DNA from: Streptococcus sp. Marseille-Q0941
GTDB taxonomy: Bacteria > Bacillota > Bacilli > Lactobacillales > Streptococcaceae
Reading direction: 5' to 3'
Assembly (NCBI RefSeq): GCF_943736975.1
Contig: NZ_CALSFO010000006.1
Coordinates: 124,001-188,000 of the forward strand
DNA length: 64,000 bases
Shown here: positions 37,921-46,336 of the stretch, piece by piece
Layout of the letters: each line of letters starts with the position of its first letter
How positions within the stretch are numbered: the stretch's first letter is position 1
The notes under the pieces: generated by a model
What the model was told of the DNA's origin: nothing
What the model saw: the letters and a program-made list of their open reading frames with translations, nothing else
Databases searched by the model: none
Made by a program: the position numbers and the translations under genes

Positions 37921-39198
37921 ATGAATCCCACTCAAAGAGCTTGGGCTTACGTCAGCAGAAAACGACTGAGAAGTCTCATTTTATTCTTTATTCTATTTGT
38001 CTTATTGGCTGGAATATCTGCTTGTCTGACGCTCATGAAGTCCAACAAAACAGTAGAGAATAATCTCTACCGCTCCTTGAATACATCTTTTTCTATTAGA
38101 AGAATGGAGCCGGATCAAGCTTTTCAATTGTCTCAACTAGATGACCTTAAAAAAATACAGGGGCTTGAGGAGATTTTCCCAGAGCTTGAAACAATAGCTA
38201 AGTTGACTGACAAAGAAGTAGTTACTGGAGAACAAAGTATCCAAAGGGATGATCTGACAGAAGCTGAAAAAAATCTTATCGGTTTAATTGCTTTGAAAGA
38301 TTCATCCAAGGATGTTTCCTTTACAAGCTCTGCTTTTACCCTTAAAGAAGGAAGACATATCGAAAAAGGGGATAAGCAGAAAATATTGGTCCACGAGGAA
38401 TTGGCTAAGAAGAATAAGCTAAAACTTGGGGATAAGATTAGTCTAAATCCTGGTCAAGTAGAAGGAAATAGTGGACAAGGTCTAGACTATGAAATCGTCG
38501 GTATATTCTCAGGTAAAAAACAAGAGAAATTTACTGGTCTTAGCTCAGACTTTAGTGAAAATACAGTCTATACAGATTATGAAAGTAGTCAAACTCTTCT
38601 TGGAAATAAGGAAGCTCAAGTCACTGCCGCTCGTTTCTATCTAGAAAATCCAAAAGAAATGGATAGCATCATTCAAGAGGTTGAAAAGTTATCTCTGCAA
38701 ACGAAAGGATATCAAGTCGAAAAGGAAAATAAGGCTTTTGAACAAATCAAGGATTCAGTTTCGACCTTCCAAACCTTCTTACAAATTTTCCTCTATGGCA
38801 TTATGATTGCTGGTGTAGGAGCGCTGGTCTTGGTCTTGTCCCTTTGGTTACGAGAGCGAGTTTACGAAGTTGGTATTTTATTAGCGCTAGGTAAGGGAAA
38901 AGGAGCAATCTTTAGCCAATTCTGCCTGGAAGTCGCCCTGGTTTCGTTGGCATCTATTCTGCCTGCATTTGTGGCTGGGAATGCCATTACTTCCTATCTC
39001 TTGAAGACTGTGCTAGCAAGTGGCGACCAAGCTGCACTACAAGATACTCTAGCAAAAGCAACAAATCTTTCAACAAGTCTACTATCATTTGGAGAATCTT
39101 ATATCTTCCTACTGATTATTAGTTGCTTGTCAGTTGCACTTTGTTTCCTATTTTTATTTAGAAAATCACCGAAAGAAATTTTATCATCTATTAGTTAA
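37921..39198 (+). CDS. vex1: ABC transporter permease Vex1 (FtsX/MacB type)
   Basis: 425 residues. One N-terminal membrane span (about 19-40) precedes a large extracellular MacB-like domain, and three spans form the C-terminal FtsX domain (about 292-420). The start at 37921 is set by GGAGG; an earlier in-frame TTG gives an implausible extension into the terminator. With Vex2 and Vex3 it forms the exporter linked in pneumococcus to the VncRS system. The substrate is unknown. Confidence 0.88.
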   Translation: MNPTQRAWAYVSRKRLRSLILFFILFVLLAGISACLTLMKSNKTVENNLYRSLNTSFSIRRMEPDQAFQLSQLDDLKKIQGLEEIFPELETIAKLTDKEVVTGEQSIQRDDLTEAEKNLIGLIALKDSSKDVSFTSSAFTLKEGRHIEKGDKQKILVHEELAKKNKLKLGDKISLNPGQVEGNSGQGLDYEIVGIFSGKKQEKFTGLSSDFSENTVYTDYESSQTLLGNKEAQVTAARFYLENPKEMDSIIQEVEKLSLQTKGYQVEKENKAFEQIKDSVSTFQTFLQIFLYGIMIAGVGALVLVLSLWLRERVYEVGILLALGKGKGAIFSQFCLEVALVSLASILPAFVAGNAITSYLLKTVLASGDQAALQDTLAKATNLSTSLLSFGESYIFLLIISCLSVALCFLFLFRKSPKEILSSIS

Positions 39199-39211
39199 TG
39201 AAGGAGAAATC

Positions 39212-39859
39212 ATGACTTTACTACAATTACAAGATCTTACTTATCGTTACAAAAACACTGCAGAAGCAGTATTATATAAAATCAATTACGATTTTGAACC
39301 GGGCAAGTTTTATAGTATTATCGGAGAATCAGGAGCTGGGAAGTCAACACTCTTATCTCTATTAGCAGGACTTGATAGCCCAGTCGAAGGTGCAATCCTA
39401 TTCGAAGGCAAGGATATTCGTGAACAAGGTTATTCTTATCACCGAATGCACCATATCTCTTTGGTTTTCCAAAACTATAACTTGATTGATTATCTTTCTC
39501 CTTTGGAAAATATCCGCTTGGTTAATAAAAAAGCTAGCAAGGATACCCTTCTTGAACTTGGTTTAGATGAAAGTCAAATCAAGCGGAATGTTCTCCAATT
39601 ATCAGGTGGGCAGCAACAACGTGTTGCCATTGCTCGTAGCCTTGTATCTGAAGCACCAGTGATTTTAGCAGATGAACCAACAGGGAACCTAGATCCTAAG
39701 ACTGCGGGGGATATCATCGATTTGCTCAAATCTCTTGCTGAGAAAACTGGCAAGTGTGTCATAGTTGTGACCCACAGTAAGGAAGTGGCACAGGCGTCAG
39801 ATATTACACTTGAATTGAAGGATAAGAAACTGACTGAAACAAGAACAAATCGTAACTAA
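39212..39859 (+). CDS. vex2: ABC transporter ATP-binding protein Vex2
   Basis: 215 residues. It has Walker [10 protein letters not shown] (38-46), the signature [14 protein letters not shown] near 128-141 and Walker [12 protein letters not shown], as in LolD/MacB-type ATPases that drive FtsX-like permeases. I start at the ATG at 39212 behind AAGGAG; the same frame is open 78 bp further up, but that part overlaps the end of vex1. It powers the Vex1/Vex3 exporter. Confidence 0.92.
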   Translation: MTLLQLQDLTYRYKNTAEAVLYKINYDFEPGKFYSIIGESGAGKSTLLSLLAGLDSPVEGAILFEGKDIREQGYSYHRMHHISLVFQNYNLIDYLSPLENIRLVNKKASKDTLLELGLDESQIKRNVLQLSGGQQQRVAIARSLVSEAPVILADEPTGNLDPKTAGDIIDLLKSLAEKTGKCVIVVTHSKEVAQASDITLELKDKKLTETRTNRN

Positions 39860-39906
39860 AACTTTTAAACTTATTAAAAACGGAAGTAAATCTAGAAAGG
39901 AATCTT

Positions 39907-41286
39907 ATGTTACACAACGCATTTGCCTATGTCACAAGAAAATTTTTCAAGTCTATTGTGATCTTTCTTATCATTCTCTTGATGGCTAGTTTGAGTTTAG
40001 TCGGCTTGTCTATCAAGGGAGCGACAGCTAAGGCTTCTCAAGAAACCTTTAAAAATATCACCAATAGTTTCTCTATGCAAATCAACCGTAGGGTCAATCA
40101 AGGAACTCCACGTGGTGCGGGGAATATCAAGGGTGAAGATATCAAAAAAATTACCGAGAATAAGGCCATTGAATCCTATATCAAACGGATTAATGCTATC
40201 GGTGATTTGACAGGCTATGAATTGATTGAAACGCCTGAAACCAAGAAAAATCTAACTGCAGATAGAGCTCAACGTTTTGGAAGCAGCTTGATGATAACAG
40301 GTGTCAATGACTCTTCTAAAGAAGACAAGTTTGTGTCAGGCTCTTACAAACTGGTCGAAGGAGAACATTTAACAAACGATGACAAACACCAGATTCTCAT
40401 GCACAAAGACTTGGCTGCTAAACATGGTTGGAAGGTAGGGGACAAGGTCAAACTGAACTCCAATATCTACGATGCAGATAATGAAAAAGGAGCCAAGGAA
40501 ACAGTAGAAGTAACGATCAAAGGACTTTTTGATGGACATAACAAATCTGCTGTAACCTACTCACAAGAACTCTATGAGAATACAGCTATCTCAGATATTC
40601 ACACAGCAGCCCAACTCTATGGTTATACAGAAGATACAGCTATTTATGGAGATGCTACCTTCTTTGTAGCTGGAGATAAGAACTTAGATAGTGTCATGCA
40701 AGAATTAGGTTCTATCAATGGTATCAACTGGAAGATGTATAGCTTGATTAAGAGTTCATCTAACTATCCTGCCCTCGAACAATCTATCTCAGGCATGTAC
40801 AAGATGGCTAATCTTCTCTTCTGGGGTAGCTTGAGCTTCTCAGTTCTTCTACTTGCTCTCTTGCTTACACTATGGATTAACGCCCGTCGTAAAGAAGTTG
40901 GAATTCTCCTTTCAATTGGTTTAAAACAAGCAAGTATTCTAGGACAATTTATCACAGAAGCAGTTATGATTGCAATTCCAGCACTAATTTCAGCTTACTT
41001 CTTAGCTAACTATGCTGCTCGTGCCATTGGAAATACAGTGCTTGCAAATGTCACATCAGATGTGGCTAAGCAAGCTAGTAAGGCAGCCCAAGCCTCTAAT
41101 CTTGGTGGTGGTGCAGAAGTTGACGGCTTTAGCAAGACACTTTCAAGTCTGGATATATCCATTCAACCTTCTGACTTTGCCATCATCTTCGTACTTGGCT
41201 TAGTTCTAGTGGTACTAGTTATGGCACTTGCTTCGAGCAATCTCCTCTTTAAACAACCAAAAGAACTCTTGTTGGATAGTGAATAA
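39907..41286 (+). CDS. vex3: ABC transporter permease Vex3 (FtsX/MacB type)
   Basis: 459 residues, built like Vex1. An N-terminal span lies near 15-37, then an extracellular domain rich in Lys and Asn, and three C-terminal spans with the FtsX motif KEVGILLSIGLKQASILGQF. It pairs with Vex1 around the Vex2 ATPase. A hairpin terminator with an embedded promoter follows, partly separating transporter and sensor-gene expression. Confidence 0.9.
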   Translation: MLHNAFAYVTRKFFKSIVIFLIILLMASLSLVGLSIKGATAKASQETFKNITNSFSMQINRRVNQGTPRGAGNIKGEDIKKITENKAIESYIKRINAIGDLTGYELIETPETKKNLTADRAQRFGSSLMITGVNDSSKEDKFVSGSYKLVEGEHLTNDDKHQILMHKDLAAKHGWKVGDKVKLNSNIYDADNEKGAKETVEVTIKGLFDGHNKSAVTYSQELYENTAISDIHTAAQLYGYTEDTAIYGDATFFVAGDKNLDSVMQELGSINGINWKMYSLIKSSSNYPALEQSISGMYKMANLLFWGSLSFSVLLLALLLTLWINARRKEVGILLSIGLKQASILGQFITEAVMIAIPALISAYFLANYAARAIGNTVLANVTSDVAKQASKAAQASNLGGGAEVDGFSKTLSSLDISIQPSDFAIIFVLGLVLVVLVMALASSNLLFKQPKELLLDSE

Positions 41287-41291
41287 AAAAC

Positions 41292-41339
41292 ATGCTACCT
41301 ATTCTCACTCAAATGAGATATAATATAGGTAGCATTTTT
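41292..41339 (+). promoter_or_regulatory. Terminator hairpin with embedded vncR promoter
   Basis: ATGCTACCTAT (41292-41302) pairs perfectly with ATAGGTAGCAT (41325-41335), enclosing a second TCTCA/TGAGA stem and ending in TTTTT. A TATAAT at 41319-41324 lies inside the stem-loop region, 33 bp before the vncR ATG. The element can end the vex transcript and start the vncRS one. Confidence 0.65.
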
Positions 41340-41356
41340 GATAGAAAAGGATTTAT

Positions 41357-42013
41357 ATGAAAATTCTAATTGTAGAAGATGAAGACATGATTCGCGAGGG
41401 AATTAGTGACTATTTGACGGATTGTGGCTATGAAACCATTCAGGCAAGAGATGGAGAAGAAGCTCTAGAGCAATTTTCCAATCATCAAGTAGACTTGGTT
41501 CTCTTGGACATTCAAATGCCTAAACTCAATGGTTTAGAGGTTTTGTCAGAAATCCGTAAAAGCAGTCAAGTTCCGGTTTTGATGTTGACAGCCTTTCAGG
41601 ACGAAGAATATAAGATGAGTGCCTTTGCTGCATTGGCAGATGGTTATTTGGAAAAACCTTTTTCCCTATCCTTGTTAAAGGTACGAGTGGATGCCATCTT
41701 CAAACGTCATTATGACACTGGTCGTATGTTTATCTATAGGGACACCGAGGTAGACTTTGACAGTTACAGCGCTAAAGTAGCTGGTCAAGAAGTTGCTGTC
41801 AATGCAAAAGAACTGGAAATTTTAGACTATCTGGTTAAAAATGAAGGGCGAGCCTTAACGCGGTCGCAGATTATCGATGCTGTATGGAAGATGACAGATG
41901 AGGTTCCTTTTGACAGAGTGATCGATGTCTATATCAAGGAACTACGGAAAAAATTGGATTTAGACTGTATTCTTACCGTTCGCAATGTTGGTTATAAATT
42001 GGAGAGAAAATGA
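41357..42013 (+). CDS. vncR: Response regulator VncR (OmpR family)
   Basis: 218 residues. The receiver domain (about 1-115) has acidic residues EDED at 7-10, phospho-acceptor Asp51 in VLLDIQMP and a conserved Thr/Lys. The winged-helix DNA-binding domain ends in RNVGYKLERK. It is the partner of VncS, with which it overlaps by 4 bp (ATGA). The vex-vnc order matches the pneumococcal locus. Confidence 0.93.
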   Translation: MKILIVEDEDMIREGISDYLTDCGYETIQARDGEEALEQFSNHQVDLVLLDIQMPKLNGLEVLSEIRKSSQVPVLMLTAFQDEEYKMSAFAALADGYLEKPFSLSLLKVRVDAIFKRHYDTGRMFIYRDTEVDFDSYSAKVAGQEVAVNAKELEILDYLVKNEGRALTRSQIIDAVWKMTDEVPFDRVIDVYIKELRKKLDLDCILTVRNVGYKLERK

Positions 42014-43332
42014 GACGTTCAGGTTTATTTAAAAAAATTTTTATCTATACCTTCTCGGTATTTTCTACCTTGGTCATTTGTTTGCATTTGGCCATCTATT
42101 TTCTCTTTCCTTCGACCTATCTCAGTCATCGTCAGGAAAGTGTTGGGCAGAAGGCTACAGAAATTGCGCAATCCTTCCAAGGAAAAGATAGTAAAGCTAT
42201 TCAGGAAGTACTTGAACTTTATTCTAAAAGCAGTGATATTAAGGGAGCTGTTAAGGGAGAGATGACTCAGGATAAGTTGGAAGTCAATGATAATCTTCCC
42301 ATTGATAAACAAAGACAAACGGCCTCCTTGGTTATTGAGGAAAGAGAAGTTCAAACCAAGGATGGTCAGACTATGACCTTGCAGTTTTTAGCTTCTATGG
42401 ATTTGCAAAAAGAAGCAGAAGAAATCAGTCTTCAATTTTTGCCTTATACTTTATTTGCGTCGTTCATCATTTCGCTCCTCATCGCCTTTATCTATGCTAG
42501 AACCATTGTTGCTCCTATTTTGGAAATCAAACGAGTGACTAGACGTATGATGGATTTGGATGCAGAAGTGAGGTTGCGCGTGGATTCTAAGGATGAAATT
42601 GGCGATCTCAAAGAACAAATTAATAGCCTTTATCAGCATCTCTTGACGGTCATTGCAGATTTGCATGAGAAGAACGAGGCCATCCTCCAGCTAGAAAAGA
42701 TGAAGGTTGAGTTTTTGCGAGGTGCTTCCCACGAACTGAAAACACCTCTAGCTAGTCTAAAGATTCTTCTGGAGAATATGAAAGCCAATATTGGACGTTA
42801 CAAAGATAGAGACCATTATCTGGGAGTTTCTCTAGGTATTGTGGATGATTTGAGTCACCACGTTCTGCAAATCCTATCCCTTTCTTCAGTGCAGGAATTG
42901 CGAGATAAGAAGGAAAAAATCAACCTTCTTGAAATGACAGATTTTCTCTTAAAGGATTATGATTTATTAGCCAAAGAGAGGGAAATCTCAGTAGTGAACC
43001 AACTGACTGACCAACAAACTTATCTAAATCCTTCGGTACTCAAGCTAATTCTTTCCAATCTTATCAGTAATGCGGTGAAACATTCTGTCCAAGGTGGTTT
43101 GCTAAAAATTGGTGTAAAAGATGATTGGATGTTTATAGAGAACACTTGTACACATGAGGAACAGGATAAATTCGAACAATCCTTTACATCATCTAGTCGA
43201 CAAAGCAAGGGAGCTGGTTTGGGACTCTTCGTAGTCAAAAGTTTATTAGAAAACGAAGAAATTGATTATCGATTTGAAAGAAACGAAGATCACTTAGTAT
43301 TTTATATGAATCTACTTCAAAATCTGGAATAA
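42010..43332 (+). CDS. vncS: Sensor histidine kinase VncS
   Basis: 440 residues. Two membrane spans (about 11-33 and 148-168) bound a small extracellular domain of about 115 residues. A HAMP-like linker follows. The dimerisation domain has the phospho-acceptor His241 in GASHELKTPLASL. The ATPase domain has the N-box LSNLISNAVKHS and GLGLFVVKSLL. It was once proposed to govern vancomycin tolerance through Vex and Pep27; I find no Pep27-like peptide gene here. Confidence 0.93.
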   Translation: MRRSGLFKKIFIYTFSVFSTLVICLHLAIYFLFPSTYLSHRQESVGQKATEIAQSFQGKDSKAIQEVLELYSKSSDIKGAVKGEMTQDKLEVNDNLPIDKQRQTASLVIEEREVQTKDGQTMTLQFLASMDLQKEAEEISLQFLPYTLFASFIISLLIAFIYARTIVAPILEIKRVTRRMMDLDAEVRLRVDSKDEIGDLKEQINSLYQHLLTVIADLHEKNEAILQLEKMKVEFLRGASHELKTPLASLKILLENMKANIGRYKDRDHYLGVSLGIVDDLSHHVLQILSLSSVQELRDKKEKINLLEMTDFLLKDYDLLAKEREISVVNQLTDQQTYLNPSVLKLILSNLISNAVKHSVQGGLLKIGVKDDWMFIENTCTHEEQDKFEQSFTSSSRQSKGAGLGLFVVKSLLENEEIDYRFERNEDHLVFYMNLLQNLE

Positions 43333-43417
43333 AGGGATTTAGAGAGTGTTTACATATTTTAAGATAGAAGAAATTCAATTTAAAGTATGGGAAAAACTAG
43401 CTTTTTTTGTTAAAAAG

Positions 43418-43426
43418 TGATAAAAT
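43418..43426 (+). promoter_or_regulatory. fba extended -10 promoter
   Basis: TGATAAAAT at 43418-43426 is an extended -10. The leader of about 45 nt contains the short palindrome GGGATGTCCC and an AGGAGG site. Confidence 0.55.
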
Positions 43427-43474
43427 GAACAATGTAAATGGGATGTCCCAAAAAATATATAGGAGGCCTGACAA

Positions 43475-44356
43475 ATGGCAATCGTTTCAGCAGAAAAATT
43501 TGTCCAAGCAGCTCGTGACAACGGTTATGCAGTTGGTGGATTTAACACAAACAACCTTGAGTGGACTCAAGCTATCTTGCGTGCAGCAGAAGCTAAAAAA
43601 GCTCCAGTTTTGATCCAAACTTCAATGGGTGCTGCTAAATACATGGGTGGTTATAAAGTTGCTCGCAACTTGATCGCTAACCTTGTTGAGTCAATGGGTA
43701 TCACTGTACCAGTAGCTATCCACCTTGACCACGGTCACTACGAAGATGCACTTGAGTGTATCGAAGTTGGTTACACTTCAATCATGTTTGACGGTTCACA
43801 CCTTCCAGTTGAAGAAAACCTTAAATTGGCTAAAGACGTTGTTGAAAAAGCACACGCTAAAGGTATCTCAGTAGAAGCTGAAGTTGGTACTATCGGTGGT
43901 GAAGAAGACGGTATCATCGGTAAAGGTGAATTGGCTCCAATCGAAGACGCTAAAGCAATGGTTGCAACTGGTATCGACTTCTTGGCGGCTGGTATCGGTA
44001 ACATCCACGGTCCTTACCCAGCAAACTGGGAAGGTCTTGACCTTGACCACTTGCAAAAATTGACTGAAGCTCTTCCAGGCTTCCCAATCGTATTGCACGG
44101 TGGATCAGGTATCCCTGATGACCAAATCCAAGCAGCTATCAAACTTGGTGTTGCGAAAGTTAACGTTAACACTGAATGCCAAATCGCATTCGCTAACGCA
44201 ACTCGTAAATTTGCTCGTGACTACGAAGCAAACGAAGCAGAATACGACAAGAAAAAACTCTTCGACCCACGTAAATTCTTGGCTGACGGTGTAAAAGCTA
44301 TCCAAGCATCAGTTGAAGAACGTATCGACGTATTCGGTTCAGAAGGTAAAGCTTAA
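43475..44356 (+). CDS. fba: Class II fructose-1,6-bisphosphate aldolase
   Basis: 293 residues. The zinc ligands are seen in VAIHLDHGHYE (Asp/His region), VEAEVGTIGGEEDG and VLHGGSGIPDD. It splits fructose bisphosphate in glycolysis. Codon use is strongly biased to the set of highly expressed genes, as for the ribosomal proteins. It stands alone with its own promoter and terminator, and it follows vncS as in pneumococcus. Confidence 0.97.
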   Translation: MAIVSAEKFVQAARDNGYAVGGFNTNNLEWTQAILRAAEAKKAPVLIQTSMGAAKYMGGYKVARNLIANLVESMGITVPVAIHLDHGHYEDALECIEVGYTSIMFDGSHLPVEENLKLAKDVVEKAHAKGISVEAEVGTIGGEEDGIIGKGELAPIEDAKAMVATGIDFLAAGIGNIHGPYPANWEGLDLDHLQKLTEALPGFPIVLHGGSGIPDDQIQAAIKLGVAKVNVNTECQIAFANATRKFARDYEANEAEYDKKKLFDPRKFLADGVKAIQASVEERIDVFGSEGKA

Positions 44357-44378
44357 TCTAGCTGAACAATACAGAAAG

Positions 44379-44404
44379 AACCTGCCCATTGGGTGGGTTT
44401 TTTG
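44379..44404 (+). terminator. Terminator after fba
   Basis: AACCTGCCC pairs with GGGTGGGTT through two wobble pairs around an ATT loop and ends in a T-run. Confidence 0.78.
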
Positions 44405-44450
44405 GTGTCTGGATATATAGCGAATATACTGTAGAAGAACCAATCTTAAG

Positions 44451-44479
44451 TTGCTAAAAGGACCTATTTTTTGTACAAT
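44451..44479 (+). promoter_or_regulatory. Promoter of a candidate leaderless mRNA (hydrolase gene)
   Basis: TTGCTA (44451-44456), a 17-bp spacer and TACAAT (44474-44479) are followed after 6 nt by the ATG at 44486. No ribosome binding site fits. Confidence 0.62.
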
Positions 44480-44485
44480 AATGCT

Positions 44486-45418
44486 ATGAAAAAACTAAAA
44501 CAATGTAGTCTTTGCTTTCTTAGTTTCATTCTTTTATTTTTACTCGCTACATTTATCTTTCACCGTATCAGTCTAGAAAAGGAACAAGCTTCACTAACAC
44601 CTATGGGACAACAAGTTCTCGTCAATGGACATCAAATAAATATTTACGTTGAAGGGGATGGTCCTGAGACTATAGTAGTTCTCTCAGGTGCTGGTATTGC
44701 TTCTCCTATATTGGACTTTAAAGAAGTATCGGAATTCTTATCGAAACGGTATAAGGTAGTCATCGTGGAGCGAGCAGGGTATGGTTATAGTGATGATAGC
44801 AATCATTCAAGAGATGTGATGGAGATTTTGTCTGAGACTCACCAAGCTCTTTCGCAAGCAAATATCACAGGGCCGTTTATCATTCTGTCTCATTCCATGG
44901 CTAGTCTAGAGAGTCTGGCTTGGCAGGAGAAGTTTCCTGATGAAGTGAAAGCTTTGATTGGTTTAGATTGGGCACTGCCATCAAGTTATGAAGATTTAAA
45001 GGAGAATCAGACCTTGCTCACTGTGGCATATTGGAGCAGCAAGATTGGCTTATTACGCTACTTCCCTGAGTCCTTTTATATAAAAAATCAAACTCTGACC
45101 GAAAATGAACGAAAACAATATAAACTTCTAGCTTATAAGCAGTTGATGTCACAAGCCATGTTTCATGAATCCCAAACGGTAAAGGAAAATGCCAAGAAAG
45201 TTCCCTCAAACATTAATCCGAAAATTCCAGCCTTACTAATGGTTTCTAATGGTGAAGGAACTAGTTTTAGCCAATCAGAATGGCAGCATTTTACAAAGAA
45301 ATTTGTAAGTGACCAGTCTAATGTTCAAGTTGTGTATGTTGATGCGCCTCATGACCTCTATCATTATCAAAGCGATGCTATTGTTTCTCGCATTAAAGAA
45401 TTTTTAGAGAATAATTGA
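44486..45418 (+). CDS. Membrane-anchored alpha/beta hydrolase
   Basis: 310 residues from the ATG at 44486. A basic start and one hydrophobic helix (about 7-24) suggest an anchored or exported enzyme. The alpha/beta-hydrolase core has the oxyanion region VVLSGAGIASP, the nucleophile elbow LSHSMAS (in place of GxSxG) and a late Asp-His pair in VDAPHDLYHYQ. The esterase or lipase-like substrate is unknown. An in-frame TTG 15 bp upstream overlaps the -10 and was rejected. Confidence 0.82.
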   Translation: MKKLKQCSLCFLSFILLFLLATFIFHRISLEKEQASLTPMGQQVLVNGHQINIYVEGDGPETIVVLSGAGIASPILDFKEVSEFLSKRYKVVIVERAGYGYSDDSNHSRDVMEILSETHQALSQANITGPFIILSHSMASLESLAWQEKFPDEVKALIGLDWALPSSYEDLKENQTLLTVAYWSSKIGLLRYFPESFYIKNQTLTENERKQYKLLAYKQLMSQAMFHESQTVKENAKKVPSNINPKIPALLMVSNGEGTSFSQSEWQHFTKKFVSDQSNVQVVYVDAPHDLYHYQSDAIVSRIKEFLENN

Positions 45419-45469
45419 GGGCTTAGAAATCCATTGAGACTGATGATAATAATTGAAAGGTAATGACTT

Positions 45470-46015
45470 ATGAATAATTCTTATATTTTACTTAGACATG
45501 CTCATTCAAAATTTTCAAGTGATGATTTTAATAGAACTTTGTCAGAAAAAGGATTTTCATCTCTTGACCAGTTAGAGTTTTTGAATTCTTTTAATATCGA
45601 TTATTATTTTTCTAGTCCTTATAAACGAGCATTTGAAACGATTAATAGCTCGCCAATTCAATTTGATAAAATAGTTCTTGATAATCGGTTACGAGAGCGA
45701 AAATTATCTTCAACCTTTATAAAAGATTCTGAGTTTGAAGACAGTATTAAATATTTATGGCAAAATCCCAGTGAATCTCTTTTAGAAGGGGAATCAAATC
45801 AAGATGCACTAGCTAGAGTACTAAATTTCTTAATGGAATTGGAAGAGAGATACTCAGAAAAAACGATTTTACTTAGTTCACACGGGAATTTGATAGGAAT
45901 ACTACTTCATCACTTTGATTTCAGTTTTGATTATGAAAAATGGGAGCAGATGACCTTTCCAGATTGTTTTCTAATTGATAGAAATGGGACTGTGAAAAGA
46001 ATTATGAAAGATTAG
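45470..46015 (+). CDS. Histidine phosphatase-family protein (phosphoglycerate-mutase-like)
   Basis: 181 residues. The catalytic RHAH motif (residues 9-12 in ILLRHAHSKFS), SSPYKRAFETI, a conserved RERKLS and LLSSHGNLIGI with the second His define the branch-2 histidine phosphatase fold. The substrate is unknown. The gene is visibly more A/T-rich than its neighbours, hinting at later acquisition. It has an AAAGG site and a terminator 60 bp downstream. Confidence 0.85.
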   Translation: MNNSYILLRHAHSKFSSDDFNRTLSEKGFSSLDQLEFLNSFNIDYYFSSPYKRAFETINSSPIQFDKIVLDNRLRERKLSSTFIKDSEFEDSIKYLWQNPSESLLEGESNQDALARVLNFLMELEERYSEKTILLSSHGNLIGILLHHFDFSFDYEKWEQMTFPDCFLIDRNGTVKRIMKD

Positions 46016-46074
46016 TACTTTGATTAAATAGTGAATCATATTAATCAAAATCGTTTGCTTTTTATAATTCGTAG

Positions 46075-46099
46075 CCTGCCCTTTTTGGCAGGTTTTTTT
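46075..46099 (+). terminator. Terminator after the phosphatase gene
   Basis: CCTGCC pairs with GGCAGG around a CTTTTT loop and is followed by seven T residues. Confidence 0.85.
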
Positions 46100-46192
46100 G
46101 ATGTCTTAAGGAAACTATTAAATCAGAATTTTTGATTTAAAAGTATTATTTTAGGAGAGAAATTTCTAATTTCATAATCTACAGGCAAACGC

Positions 46193-46336
46193 TTGCATTC
46201 TGTTTTTTATTGGACTATAATAGGTTGGTATAAGGCCTTCTGTAGTAATAAAATGTAGAAGGCGTAGAAAGTAAGGATTTAGAATGTTTGTAGTCAAAAA
46301 CACAATGTTGCTATTCCTTACGCTAGGGAGATAGAT
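46193..46336 (+). promoter_or_regulatory. Promoter and structured leader of the ABC-2 exporter operon
   Basis: TTGCAT (46193-46198), a 17-bp spacer and TATAAT (46216-46221) start a leader of about 110 nt. It can form GCCTTCT (46235-46241)/AGAAGGC (46257-46263) and GTAAGGA (46271-46277)/TCCTTAC (46315-46321), the second ending 5 nt before the GGGAG ribosome site. No uORF stands out. Confidence 0.6.

Noticed and set aside
39134-39211. A 26-codon N-terminal extension of Vex2 as a Pep27-like peptide
   Set aside because: It lies wholly in another frame of the vex1 end and vex1-vex2 junction, has no ribosome site, and its residues do not resemble Pep27.
41292-41360. A 22-codon open frame before vncR
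   Set aside because: It coincides with the terminator hairpin, has no ribosome site, and its stop overlaps the vncR start by chance.
43771-44305. Long reverse-strand and alternate-frame openings inside fba
   Set aside because: They come from the strong codon bias of fba and have no promoter, ribosome site or recognisable product.
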